Source of the DNA: Methylorubrum suomiense
GTDB taxonomy: Bacteria; Pseudomonadota; Alphaproteobacteria; Rhizobiales; Beijerinckiaceae
Assembly: GCF_022179765.1 (NCBI RefSeq)
Contig: NZ_BPRE01000018.1
Location: 1-64,000, forward strand
Direction of reading: 5' to 3'
Length of the DNA: 64,000 bases
In this document: positions 16,638-23,893 of the stretch, one piece after another
Position numbering within the stretch: the first letter of the stretch is position 1
How the letters are laid out: every line of letters starts with the position of its first letter
The notes under the pieces: model-generated
What the model saw: only the letters and a program-made list of their open reading frames with translations
Told to the model about the DNA's origin: nothing
Databases searched by the model: none
Translations under genes and position numbers: made by a program

Positions 16638-17564
16638 GCCCCGCGCGCCGACGTGCCTGTGTCGAGCACATCGTGGCGACGATGGACGTGTCCGAGCGTC
16701 GGGCTTGCCGGGCGCTTGGGCAGCATCGCTCGACACAGCGCAAGGTGCCGCGGGGGAGAGACGACGAGGCGGCACTGACCGCCGATCTCGTGGCGTTGGC
16801 CGAGACGTACGGCCGCTACGGCTATCGGAAGATCAGCGCCTTGCTGAAGGCGGCGGGTTGGCTGGTCAACGACAAGCGCGTGGATCCTTCGACAGGCTCA
16901 GGATGAGGGGATCTGGCGACGCGAGGGGCTGAAGGTGCCGGCCCGGCAGCCCAAGCGCGGCCGCATCTGGGACGGGGACGGCTCGTGCTTACGGCTGCGG
17001 GCGGAGCATCGCAATCACGTCTGGTCCTACGACTTCGTCGAGGCGCGCACCCATGACGGGCGCAAGTTCCGGATGCTCAACGTGGTCGACGAGTTCACCC
17101 GGGAGTGCCTGGCGATCCAGGTCGCGCGCAAGCTCAAGGCGGCGGATGTGATCGACGTGCTGTCCGACTTGTTCATCCTGCGCGGCGTGCCCGGCCACAT
17201 CCGCTCGGACAACGGTCCGGAGTTCATCGCCAAGTCCGTGCAGGCCTGGATCACCGGCGTCGGCGCCAAGACCGCCTACATCGCGCCGGGCTCGCCGTGG
17301 GAGAACGGCTATGTCGAGAGCTTCAACGCACGACTACGGGACGAGCTGTTGAACGGTGAGATCTTCTACACGCTCAAGGAGGCACATATCGTGATCGAGA
17401 GCTGGCGACGACACTATAACGGCGTGCGCCCGCATGCCACACTTGGCTATCGACCGCCGGCCCCGGAGGTGTTCGTGCCAGCCATGTCCGCTTGGCCGGC
17501 TGCGCTCACCCGACCGGCTCCGCCGGCCAAGCTACCCGTGGTGGAGCGGCCCACCGTGCACTAA
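16628..17564 (+). pseudogene. IS3-family transposase OrfB (copy 2), disrupted by a 22-bp insertion
   Basis: The first part (LLSPARRRACVEHIVATMDV to AAGWLVNDKRV) is cut at codon level by the insertion at 16884-16905, which adds DPSTGSG and a stop. The second part resumes in another frame and contains the whole catalytic core: WSYDFVEARTHDG, IRSDNGPEF and WENGYVESFNARLRDELL. It runs to the stop at 17562-17564. Unlike copy 1, the codon after the catalytic Glu region is intact (CGG). Removing the 22 bases would restore a full OrfB, which suggests that the insertion is the only inactivating change. Confidence 0.88.
16884..16905 (-). repeat. 22-bp insertion inside IS3 copy 2 (inverted relative to copy 1)
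   Basis: The extra 22 bases begin TCCTTCGACAGG and end CAGGATGA. They are the exact reverse complement of the insertion at 1022-1043 and lie at a different place in orfB. The flanks GTGGA and GGGATCTGG are contiguous in copy 1 (GTGGAGCGGATCTGG), so the insertion removed no target bases. Confidence 0.9.
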
Positions 17565-17598
17565 CTTGGACCTTGGACCACTGCGTGGGGGCCGATCA

Positions 17599-17683
17599 TG
17601 TGTCGCTTCGTTCCCATCTGTCCGTCCTCGTCCTGGCTCGAAAGCCATACCTCAGGGCGGACCACTTCAATGGGGGCGGATCA
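17599..17683 (-). mobile_element. Inverted left-end remnant of a third IS3 copy
   Basis: Read on the minus strand, 17683 to 17599 starts with the IS left repeat (TGATCCGCCCCCATTGAAG) and continues through the leader to the first codons of orfA (ATGGGAACGAAGCG). It then stops abruptly at the right end of copy 2. The first TGA of this remnant closes the small ORF of the Mu-like operon. The head-to-head junction suggests nested insertion followed by deletion, or IS-mediated rearrangement. Confidence 0.85.
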
Positions 17684-17782
17684 GAGCGGATAGCGCTCGC
17701 CGTTCGGACCGATCTTCATGATCGGCTGCGCGTGCGCTCCGGCATTCGACGGGACGGGGAGGGGAGATGCCTGTGCTGCCAT
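17681..17782 (-). pseudogene. Start of a small gene downstream of the Mu-like ATPase (module 2), cut by IS3
   Basis: ATG 17782 opens a 33-codon frame (MAAQASPLPVPSNAG..., then IMKIGPNGERYPL) that ends at a TGA formed by the IS3 left end. It matches the fragment at 1888-1989 in the motif IM.IGP(D/N)G. The IS junctions are not at the same codon: copy 1 extends nine codons further. Two independent insertions in one small gene are therefore implied. Confidence 0.5.
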
Positions 17783-17854
17783 GATGCCTGCCTCACGAGA
17801 GAGATGGAAAGCTGGCCGGGTTGGCCCCGGCTCGGGGTACGCAACGAAGGGGGA

Positions 17855-18961
17855 TCAGCGCCGTGTCGGCAGGCGCTTGAGGCTGCTTTGGCGTGCGATC
17901 TTCGGAGCCGCCTTGGCTCCCGCCAGATCGCGCACGAAATGCGGGAAGAGAGACAGCGCCTCATGCAGGTGTTCGGCCTTCACCGTCCGGCTGCCAGCGG
18001 CCTCGGCGACGGCACGCGCGATCGGCAGGACCTTTCCGATACCGTCCGCGTGTCGGGCCTTGGCCAAGGCACGGCACAGCAGAAGAGCCTCCGGCCCTTG
18101 CACGTCGAACTGAGCAGCCAGCAGATCCGCATCCTCGTCGAAGATGCAGTCGATTTCCTCCCGCACCGGCAGACGTCGGGCGATCTGCTGCATGGCGGGC
18201 TTCTGCGAGTTGACGAACTTCAGCGCCTCGTTGTTGCCGAGGAACAGCATCTGGACGTTGGCCTGCTCGCTGATCGCCAGCAGATCGCGTAATATCAGTA
18301 GGCTGAGGTTCTGCGCTTCGTCGAACAGCAGTACGGGGCAGGAACTGGCCAGCGTGCAGAGAAGCTTGTGCGTCTGAGCGACGCCGTAGACCGTGCGCAC
18401 GCCCAGGTGAGGAGCGACGGCCTCAAGGACCGCCATCTCCGCTTTGCCCATGACACCCGTGACGGTCACGAGGCCTACGGGCGGCCCATCCATCGCGTTG
18501 GAGCGGCGCACAGCCTCTTCCAGCGCGCGCGTCTTGCCGACGCCGGGCGCGCCGATCACGAGCCCGTTGTGGCCGAACCGCAGACACTGATCGATCGCGC
18601 CCAGCACGATGCTGGCCGCCGAGGTCATGACGAACGGGGTGTCCCGAGCTTCCTGCGCTTGGCGGCGGGCCTTGAATGCCGCCTTCTGAGCAGCCTCGGC
18701 CTCGCGCTTGGCGGTAGCCTCCGCGCGCATCTGCGCGATGCGCTCCTGACACCTGCGCTCTTCGCGCTCTTGCTCTTCCTGCGCCAACTGGTGCCGGATG
18801 ATGTTGCCCTGCATGTAGCGGGAGAGGTGGGCGTACTTCGGATCGATGTTGGCGAGGCGTTCGCCGTACTCGCGAGCCCGGCGCTTGTCCTGCTCGAACT
18901 CGTCCTGGCGCTTGAGGACGTTGCGCTGCATCTGCGGCGTGCGGTCAGAGAGGTCGGTCAC
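17855..18961 (-). CDS. Mu B/TniB-like AAA ATPase of transposition module 2
   Basis: I choose GTG 18961, which overlaps the transposase stop as GTGA and gives 368 residues; the frame is open further upstream only as a shadow of the transposase gene. The N-terminal ~130 residues are highly charged and probably coiled (QEEQEREERRCQERIAQMRA). The AAA core has Walker A GAPGVGKT and Walker B VLLFDEAQNL, followed by a sensor-like LLFLGNNEALKF. The C-terminal region with a basic tail (SSLKRLPTRR) probably contacts DNA or the transposase. By analogy with MuB it would bind target DNA, form filaments and stimulate strand transfer by the adjacent transposase. It is clearly related to the ATPase at 2058-3074, with an N-terminal extension of about 30 residues. 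Confidence 0.88.
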   Translation of the reverse strand: MTDLSDRTPQMQRNVLKRQDEFEQDKRRAREYGERLANIDPKYAHLSRYMQGNIIRHQLAQEEQEREERRCQERIAQMRAEATAKREAEAAQKAAFKARRQAQEARDTPFVMTSAASIVLGAIDQCLRFGHNGLVIGAPGVGKTRALEEAVRRSNAMDGPPVGLVTVTGVMGKAEMAVLEAVAPHLGVRTVYGVAQTHKLLCTLASSCPVLLFDEAQNLSLLILRDLLAISEQANVQMLFLGNNEALKFVNSQKPAMQQIARRLPVREEIDCIFDEDADLLAAQFDVQGPEALLLCRALAKARHADGIGKVLPIARAVAEAAGSRTVKAEHLHEALSLFPHFVRDLAGAKAAPKIARQSSLKRLPTRR

Positions 18962-20961
18962 AGCAGGCCTCGCATGCGCTCGCGGCGTTCGACGGTGGCC
19001 CTGAGCCTGGCCTGCTTCGCCGCGTGCTCGCGGTCGTGTTGGGCGCCGGGGGCTTCCCGCACGGCCCGCCCGATCTCGGCGTCTTCCTCGCGCAGGGTGA
19101 TGTTCGCGCCGATCGGCGCCGGCTTGGGCGCGCCGGCCCGCTCGGCCGAGCGCCGCATGCGCTCGCCAAGGTCGAGGGGTCGCGCCGTCGCAGCCAGGGC
19201 CTTGACGGTCGCCTTCGCCGCCCGTTCGCGCTCCGATGCCTCGACGGCGCCGTCTCTCGACAGGAAGGGGAACGCGGCGTCCTCTTGGGCGACCCCGATC
19301 AGCGTGTTGTCCATGGTGAACACCGGGACGGCGTTCCACGTGGTGTACTTCGGCAGGCGGATGGTGACGCGCTCGCCCTCGTGCCGGAACAGCTCGGGGC
19401 AGTAGAACACACCGCCCTTGGCCTCGATCTTCCCTTGGCGGACGATGCGGGTCTCGGCGGTGGAGAACGCCATGAACAGGGCGTTCTCGTCGGCGGTGGT
19501 CCGCGTCCAGCCGTCCCGTACCGCGCTGTGGTAGGCATCGTTGGGGGAGAGGCCCTTGAGGCCGCCCGACTGGGGCCGGCTGTTGTAGTAGCCAAGGCGG
19601 CCGTTCACTTCGTCTCGGTAAGCGTCGATCCCGAGGCCGTAGGGGGTCGGCGCCCGGCCGACGTTGGCCGTCTTCGACTTCATGCGGTCGCCGCCGATGT
19701 AGCCGGGCAACGAGGCGAACAGGGTCCGCTCGATGATGCCGAAGGCTCCCTCGATCAGGCCTTTGGCCTGGGCGTTGTAGGGGCGGGCCTTCACGATCGG
19801 CGAGCCGTGGTCCAGCAGCTCGCCGCGGAACCCCGTGAGTTGCATCGCGTCCTTCAGGAACTCGGCGAACAGGTATTCGGACCCGTTGTCGAGGTAGAGC
19901 ATGGCCGACATGCCCCAGGCCGGGTCACGGACCATGTTGAGGAAGCTGGCGATCAGGTCGGCGTTGCGGATGCTGGTGCCAGCATCGCACAACACCACGT
20001 CCCAGCGGACGCGGCGGGTGCCAACATCCTTCCACGCGATCAGCTTCGGCGTGGCCGTAGTGCCGTCAGCCCGCTCGATCAGCGTGTCGGTGTGGTGCAC
20101 ATCGCCGAGCACGAGCCCCATGGGCGGGATGCCGGCGGTGCTCCGGCGGATGCGGGGCCGGGCATCCTCGAACGCCTTGCGGTCGTGCTTGAATTCGTAG
20201 CCGCGCCGCACCCGCTTGTCCCGTTCCACGAAGGGGCGGGGGAGGGCGCAGGCTTCGACAAGGGCTGTCGCGGTGCCGGCGAAGCCAGCGGCGGCGGTGA
20301 GGTCCTGAAGCCGCTCGGAGGCGAGGCGCATCACGTCGCCGAGGCTGGCGTTGCTCGCCCACAGGTCGCGCACGTCCTGCCGTACCTCGGCGGCGATCCG
20401 CTCACGGGTCTCCGGGTCGAGGTGCGCCGTGGCTTGATCCCATTTCCTGGTCAGGATGAGCTTCGGGGCGGTGCCGGTGCGCTTGCTCCGGCCCAAGGCG
20501 GCCATGTCGCCGTCACCGTAGCGCTCGATCCACCGCTGGATCGTGCGCTCAGGGACGCGCTCGCGGCGCTGGTGGACAGGGTGATAGTGCTCGCGCCCGG
20601 CGATCTCGCGGACGGCCGAGGCACGCTCCGATGTTCCGGCCTTGGCCGCGAGGGCAGGGCGGATCACGCTGAAGCGCCATTCGCGCAGCTCCAGAGCGGC
20701 ATCGGTGCGCAGAGGCTCGGGCTTCAAGCGCTGTTGAAGCTCCTGCCAGCGGTGTTGAAGGTCGAGAGGGAGACTGTCGAGGCGGACCTCGTATATACGC
20801 CCCGCTCTGCCGCCACGGCCATGCTGTTCAACAACACATAGACGGCAGCCGCGCCATTTGTAGGCATCGCGCCGCAAGCTTGCCTGAAGCACTTCGTGTG
20901 CGCTCTGTCTGCCGATATGAGCACAGTTGGCAAGTTCCTGAGTGGTAAGCCAATGTTTCAT
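18958..20961 (-). CDS. Mu-type DDE transposase (MuA-like), intact
   Basis: The 667-residue transposase carries an N-terminal Mu-type HTH domain (about 1-60, LTTQELANCAHIGRQSAHEV and YKWRGCRL). Helical DNA-binding segments extend to about 270. The RNase H-like catalytic core has Asp287 (LGDVHHTD), Asp358 (YLDNGSEY) and Glu404 (KGLIEGAF), a D-D-45-E arrangement. A Mu-type C-terminal domain ends in a basic Arg-rich tail (RLRATVERRERMRGLL) that could contact the ATPase. The start ATG (20961) overlaps the stop of the small upstream gene as ATGA, and the stop overlaps the ATPase start. All catalytic residues are present, so the enzyme may still be active on ends elsewhere in the genome. Expression is probably controlled by the divergent repressor. 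Confidence 0.92.
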   Translation of the reverse strand: MKHWLTTQELANCAHIGRQSAHEVLQASLRRDAYKWRGCRLCVVEQHGRGGRAGRIYEVRLDSLPLDLQHRWQELQQRLKPEPLRTDAALELREWRFSVIRPALAAKAGTSERASAVREIAGREHYHPVHQRRERVPERTIQRWIERYGDGDMAALGRSKRTGTAPKLILTRKWDQATAHLDPETRERIAAEVRQDVRDLWASNASLGDVMRLASERLQDLTAAAGFAGTATALVEACALPRPFVERDKRVRRGYEFKHDRKAFEDARPRIRRSTAGIPPMGLVLGDVHHTDTLIERADGTTATPKLIAWKDVGTRRVRWDVVLCDAGTSIRNADLIASFLNMVRDPAWGMSAMLYLDNGSEYLFAEFLKDAMQLTGFRGELLDHGSPIVKARPYNAQAKGLIEGAFGIIERTLFASLPGYIGGDRMKSKTANVGRAPTPYGLGIDAYRDEVNGRLGYYNSRPQSGGLKGLSPNDAYHSAVRDGWTRTTADENALFMAFSTAETRIVRQGKIEAKGGVFYCPELFRHEGERVTIRLPKYTTWNAVPVFTMDNTLIGVAQEDAAFPFLSRDGAVEASERERAAKATVKALAATARPLDLGERMRRSAERAGAPKPAPIGANITLREEDAEIGRAVREAPGAQHDREHAAKQARLRATVERRERMRGLL

Positions 20962-21266
20962 GGGCGGTATCCTGCCAATCGGACCGCCAAATCTCTGCGA
21001 AGCTCATCGATGAGCGCAGCTTGCATCTTGTCGCCAAGTGAAGAAACTTTTATAATAAATACGCCAGTAGGTTTTAAATCGTGGTTATAGAATTGAGAAA
21101 ATCGAAGCCGCCTGCCGTGCCATTTGTAGCGGCGTGACTTGGCTGTTCTGGCCATTGCACGGCGAACTGCGCGGACACCTATCCCGGCTGCAAAGGCCAC
21201 ATCTTCGACCTCTACGCTAAAGTCGATCATGAGGCCGGTCGCAGGATTGATGGGTGTCAGCACCAT
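20958..21266 (-). CDS. Small Mu-type HTH DNA-binding protein, related to the transposase N-terminus
   Basis: The ATG at 21266 shares one base with the TGA of the preceding gp16-like gene, and the stop overlaps the transposase ATG, giving 102 residues. The middle part (EDVAFAAGIGVRAVRRAMAR, then RRYKWHGRRLRFSQF) resembles the HTH start of the transposase (QELANCAHIGRQSAHEV, then DAYKWRGCRLCVV), including the shared YKW.G.RL strand. I infer a duplicated, free-standing copy of the transposase end- or enhancer-binding domain. It could act as a regulator, such as a Ner-like or transposition-inhibiting protein, or as an accessory end-binding subunit. No named family is recognised beyond the HTH similarity. 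Confidence 0.65.
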   Translation of the reverse strand: MVLTPINPATGLMIDFSVEVEDVAFAAGIGVRAVRRAMARTAKSRRYKWHGRRLRFSQFYNHDLKPTGVFIIKVSSLGDKMQAALIDELRRDLAVRLAGYRP

Positions 21267-21487
21267 CAGGCAGCCGTGCTCAATACTTCGGTCAATATCC
21301 TGGCGCGAAGTTCTCGGGCTTTTTTGCCCTGAGACTGACCACGCAAAGCACTGTAGGCCAGTTGACGACTGATGCCCCGCGACTTGAGCCAAGCGTTCAG
21401 CGATGTTCCTTCGGCGATCAGCGCGCCACGGACACGGTTGTACTCACCTTCGTAGGCCAGCAGGCTGTCGTGCGGCACAACGTCCAT
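21266..21487 (-). CDS. Phage-type HTH regulator of the BcepMu gp16 kind
   Basis: I prefer ATG 21487 (73 residues), which has GGAG six bases upstream; an ATG at 21505 in the same frame lies inside the operator-like repeats. The protein has an HTH of the form EGTSLNAWLKSRGISRQLAY followed by SALRGQSQGKKAREL, close to the pattern of BcepMu gp16-type proteins (a..W....G.s...Vy..L.G...g...). It is the first gene of the minus-strand early operon and faces the repressor gene across about 33 bases. A role in early-gene control is likely, but the direct target is not known. Confidence 0.7.
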   Translation of the reverse strand: MDVVPHDSLLAYEGEYNRVRGALIAEGTSLNAWLKSRGISRQLAYSALRGQSQGKKARELRARILTEVLSTAA

Positions 21488-21503
21488 GGTAGGCTCCAAC
21501 AAC

Positions 21504-21543
21504 ATGTCACGACATGGTGGATGACACTTTTTGCAATGTCACG
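21504..21543. promoter_or_regulatory. Operator-like repeats between the divergent phage regulators
   Basis: ATGTCACG occurs twice in direct orientation (21504-21511 and 21536-21543). The first lies in a near-palindrome ATGTC-AC-GACAT, and a TGACA half-site lies between them (21522-21526). The cluster covers the region between the repressor start and the gp16-like start, the classical place for lysogeny-switch operators. Confidence 0.6.
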
Positions 21544-22006
21544 CAATACGGCAAATGAGGCTGATGCCGAAATTGATCGGCTCAAGCGCGAGCTGAACGT
21601 TGAGCTCGATCGCGAGCTGGCAGAGGAACTGGGCTTGGACCCTTCCACGGTCGCCGGTTGGCGCCGCCGGGGCAGCGTCCCAGAACGATACCGCATGCGC
21701 GTACTCCGCATGGCGGATCAAAGCGCAGGCAGAGCTACCAAGCTGTCGTCTGCTATCTCTCTTCGGGAGGCATATATTTTTGCCCTAATAAGGCACGCGG
21801 TATTCGCCTACCCAGATGCCGGGTTCGGTTTGGCAAATTATGAGGCGACATATTTCGGCTTTAGATTAGCAAATCTTCATTATTATTTGAAAAGGCGATT
21901 TGGATTGGAGGCTGATCCAGACAAGTTGCGGGCCCTTTACGAAGGGCTTCTCCGTGAGGTCGAGGAAGCGGACATACCGGTCTGGCTGGAAACCATCGGC
22001 TCCTGA
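21521..22006 (+). CDS. CI-like phage repressor
   Basis: The frame from ATG 21521 gives 161 residues; ATG 21536 (156 residues, MSRNTANEADAEIDRLKREL) is equally possible because neither has a clear ribosome binding site. The first third holds the HTH of the phage CI repressor family: LDRELAEELGLDPSTVAGWR with RRGSVPERY. The rest (REAYIFALIRHAVFAYPDAG and a C-terminal helical part) is probably for oligomerisation; I see no LexA-type Ser-Lys autocleavage motif. It is transcribed away from the transposition operon and probably represses it through the repeats at 21504-21543. Codons 80-130 are more AT-rich than the surroundings (TATTATTTGAAAAGG), a sign of foreign origin. Confidence 0.8.
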   Translation: MTLFAMSRNTANEADAEIDRLKRELNVELDRELAEELGLDPSTVAGWRRRGSVPERYRMRVLRMADQSAGRATKLSSAISLREAYIFALIRHAVFAYPDAGFGLANYEATYFGFRLANLHYYLKRRFGLEADPDKLRALYEGLLREVEEADIPVWLETIGS

Positions 22007-22608
22007 CTCTTACCCTACCAATCACCCTACCAATTGCGGAGCCTTGAAACTGCGCCCGACCAAAACACCAAATCGCATCAGTAAGTTGTCGATAAATGGC
22101 GCTGGTACGCCCCGGGGCAGGGCCTTACCAATTGGGTACCTGCCGAATATTATCTAAGTCTCTGATTTGTGTATGACTTTCTATAAGCTGACGCCATTTT
22201 GCGATAGCAGCCCAGCGCCACTTTTCGATTTCGCCCCCATCAGATCTCCGCCCCAACGGCCACCAAAGGCGTTCGCATAAGATATATTATGGAACATGAT
22301 GTCGAGGGCAGGGTCGCCCGGCGCCGTATGGTCAAGATCATTAACCATGATTCCCTCGCATTTGAGCGAAGATTGCGAGGGAATCGGATCGGTTCGATCC
22401 GATGATGCCTCACGGTCGGAGAGCGACATTGCATGAAATTGCAGATTGGCAACTCCAGGTCGGCACTTGTGGCATGATCATGCATAACGTATTCAATTTG
22501 GGCGGTAGGCGCGGCGCACTCTCGCAATCGTCACAATTCCCGGGCAACACGGCCAGACCGATGATCGCGATCAAGCGCTTCACCCCGTTTCACGCCGAGC
22601 CTCGCTCC
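22007..22608. other. Intergenic region holding candidate Mu-like end repeats
   Basis: This stretch of about 600 bases contains no supported gene. ACCCTACCAAT occurs at 22012-22022 and 22024-22034, 12 bases apart, and TTACCAATT at 22125-22133. They lie just after the repressor gene, where the left end of a Mu-like element should be. The part from about 22400 on is open in the frame of the SGNH hydrolase gene, but no start there is convincing. A hairpin-prone tract lies around 22350-22390 (TTCCCTCGCATTTGAG and GATTGCGAGGGAATC). Confidence 0.45.
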
Positions 22609-23412
22609 ATGCCGCTCCGCCCGCTCCTCGGCTTGATGCCGCTCGCCGCGCTGGCCATCGCCGGCATCGGCCCGGCCCTCGCCCAGCCCGACGCGCCGCC
22701 GGTCACGGGGCAGGCGCCGACCGAGCGCGTGGCCGAGCGGGTGCCGGCCAAGCTCGCCCGCCTCGCCTCGATGCTCGGGCAGGATGGCGACGTGCGGATC
22801 GTGGCGTTCGGCTCGTCCTCCACGGAAGGGGCGGGCGCGTCCTCGCCGGCCATGGCCTACCCTGCCCTGCTGGAGCGCGACCTCGAGGAGCGGCTGCAGA
22901 TCGGTGCGTCGAGCCGGCGCTCGATCACCGTGATCAACCGCGGCAAGGGCGGCGACACCTCCGAGGAGATGGCGAAGCGCCTGGAGCGCGACGTGCTGGC
23001 CGAGCGGCCCGACCTCGTGATCTGGCAGACCGGCAGCAACGATCCCTTGCGCGGCGTGCCGGTGGAGCGTTTCGTCGAACTGACCCGCGCCGGCATCCAG
23101 GCGATCCGGGCCACCGGCGCCGACGTGGTGCTGATGGACCAGCAATGGTGCCGCAAGCTCTCCGGCGTCGACGGCGCCGAGCGCTACGGCGAGGCCCTGC
23201 ACGCCCTCGCCGCCGAACTGAACGTCCCGGTGATCCGCCGCCGCGCCCTGATGCAGTCCTGGGTCACGCACGGCCTGATGACGCCGGCCCAGATGATCGG
23301 CCCCGACGGCCTCCACATGACCGATGCGGGCTATCGCCAGCTCGCCAAGGCGGCCGCCGCCCAGATCCTCGTCGGCGCCGGCCTGATCCAGCCCACGCTG
23401 GCCCGGAACTGA
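22609..23412 (+). CDS. Secreted SGNH/GDSL-type hydrolase
   Basis: From ATG 22609 the product has 267 residues and begins with a clear signal peptide (MPLRPLLGLMPLAALAIAG, then PALAQP). ATG 22561 in the same frame is an alternative with a longer N-region. SGNH blocks are visible: block I VAFGSSSTEGAG (GSS instead of GDS), block II GKGGDT, block III QTGSND, and block V DGLHMTDAGY with the catalytic Asp and His. Such periplasmic enzymes are esterases, lipases or O-acetyl hydrolases acting on polysaccharides or lipids; the substrate cannot be told. It is the first core-like gene after the phage remnant and is followed by a strong hairpin (23422-23444). Confidence 0.85.
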   Translation: MPLRPLLGLMPLAALAIAGIGPALAQPDAPPVTGQAPTERVAERVPAKLARLASMLGQDGDVRIVAFGSSSTEGAGASSPAMAYPALLERDLEERLQIGASSRRSITVINRGKGGDTSEEMAKRLERDVLAERPDLVIWQTGSNDPLRGVPVERFVELTRAGIQAIRATGADVVLMDQQWCRKLSGVDGAERYGEALHALAAELNVPVIRRRALMQSWVTHGLMTPAQMIGPDGLHMTDAGYRQLAKAAAAQILVGAGLIQPTLARN

Positions 23413-23421
23413 ACCGGAGGA

Positions 23422-23444
23422 GGGACCTCTTTCCAAGAGGTCCC
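23422..23444 (+). terminator. Perfect 10-bp hairpin after the SGNH hydrolase gene
   Basis: GGGACCTCTT (23422-23431) pairs perfectly with AAGAGGTCCC (23435-23444) over a three-base loop, ten bases after the stop codon. No T-run follows. It also lies between two co-directional genes, so termination may be partial. Confidence 0.6.
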
Positions 23445-23465
23445 GAAGCCCCCTCCCCGCACACC

Positions 23466-23855
23466 ATGCCCCACACCGAGCTGACCGAGGCGGCGCTCGC
23501 CGCCTTCCTCGACGCGTTCTACGGCAAGGTCCGCCGCGATCCGCTGATCGGGCCTGTCTTCGCCGGCCGGATTCCGGACGCGGATTGGCCGCATCACATG
23601 GCCCGGGTGACCGATTTCTGGTCCTCGGTGCTGCTGAAGACCGGCCGCTACAAGGGCAACCCGTTCGGCCGCCATCTCGGCATCGGCGGGCTCGCCCCGG
23701 ACCACTTCGCCCGCTGGCTCGGCCTGTTCGAGGAAACTGCGGCGGAGTTTTTCGACGCTCCTCTTGCCGGGGACATCGCCGGGCGGGCGCACCGGATCGG
23801 CGACAGCCTCAAAGCGGGTTTGTTCTTCCGGCCCGATCTCGCGGGCGTACGGTGA
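23466..23855 (+). CDS. Group III-like truncated hemoglobin
   Basis: The 129-residue protein begins MPHTELTEAALAAFLDAFYG and shows the truncated globin helices: FYGKVRRDPLIGPVFAG, then WPHHMARVTDFWSSVLLKTG, then YKGNPFGRHLGIGGLAPDHF. The His in the GRHLGI segment and the P-x-H pattern are typical of group III truncated hemoglobins, small heme proteins linked to oxygen or nitric oxide chemistry. The start is 54 bases after the hydrolase stop, behind the hairpin. The gene shows no defect. A role in nitrosative or microaerobic stress is inferred from the family, not from context. Confidence 0.88.
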   Translation: MPHTELTEAALAAFLDAFYGKVRRDPLIGPVFAGRIPDADWPHHMARVTDFWSSVLLKTGRYKGNPFGRHLGIGGLAPDHFARWLGLFEETAAEFFDAPLAGDIAGRAHRIGDSLKAGLFFRPDLAGVR

Positions 23856-23893
23856 GACGCCGTCCCCCCAGTCGCTCCGACCCGCGCCCGCAT

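Larger units (their letters stand above)
16293..17598 (+). mobile_element. IS3-family insertion sequence, copy 2 (1306 bp)
   Basis: This is the same element as 585-1890, with left repeat 16293-16317 and right repeat 17575-17598. No target duplication is visible (left flank AAGTC, right flank TGTGT). Its right end abuts the interior of a third, inverted remnant of the same IS. OrfB is frameshifted by a 22-bp insertion at 16884-16905, so both full-length copies in the window are inactive for the same reason but at different sites. Confidence 0.9.
17681..22140 (-). mobile_element. Mu-like (BcepMu-like) transposable phage early region, remnant
   Basis: The order is divergent CI-like repressor (+), then on the minus strand a gp16-like regulator, a small DNA-binding protein, the DDE transposase A, its ATPase B and the start of another gene. 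This is the early region of transposable phages. All minus-strand genes overlap by one to four bases. No head, tail, lysis or middle genes are present, so the rest of the phage has been lost beyond the IS3 junction at 17683. Tandem ACCCTACCAAT repeats at 22012-22034 and a related TTACCAATT at 22125-22133 may belong to the left phage end. Confidence 0.75.

Noticed and set aside
19024..20841. 605-codon plus-strand frame opposite the Mu-like transposase
   Set aside because: It is open only because of codon bias on the other strand; the minus frame has the full D-D-E core.
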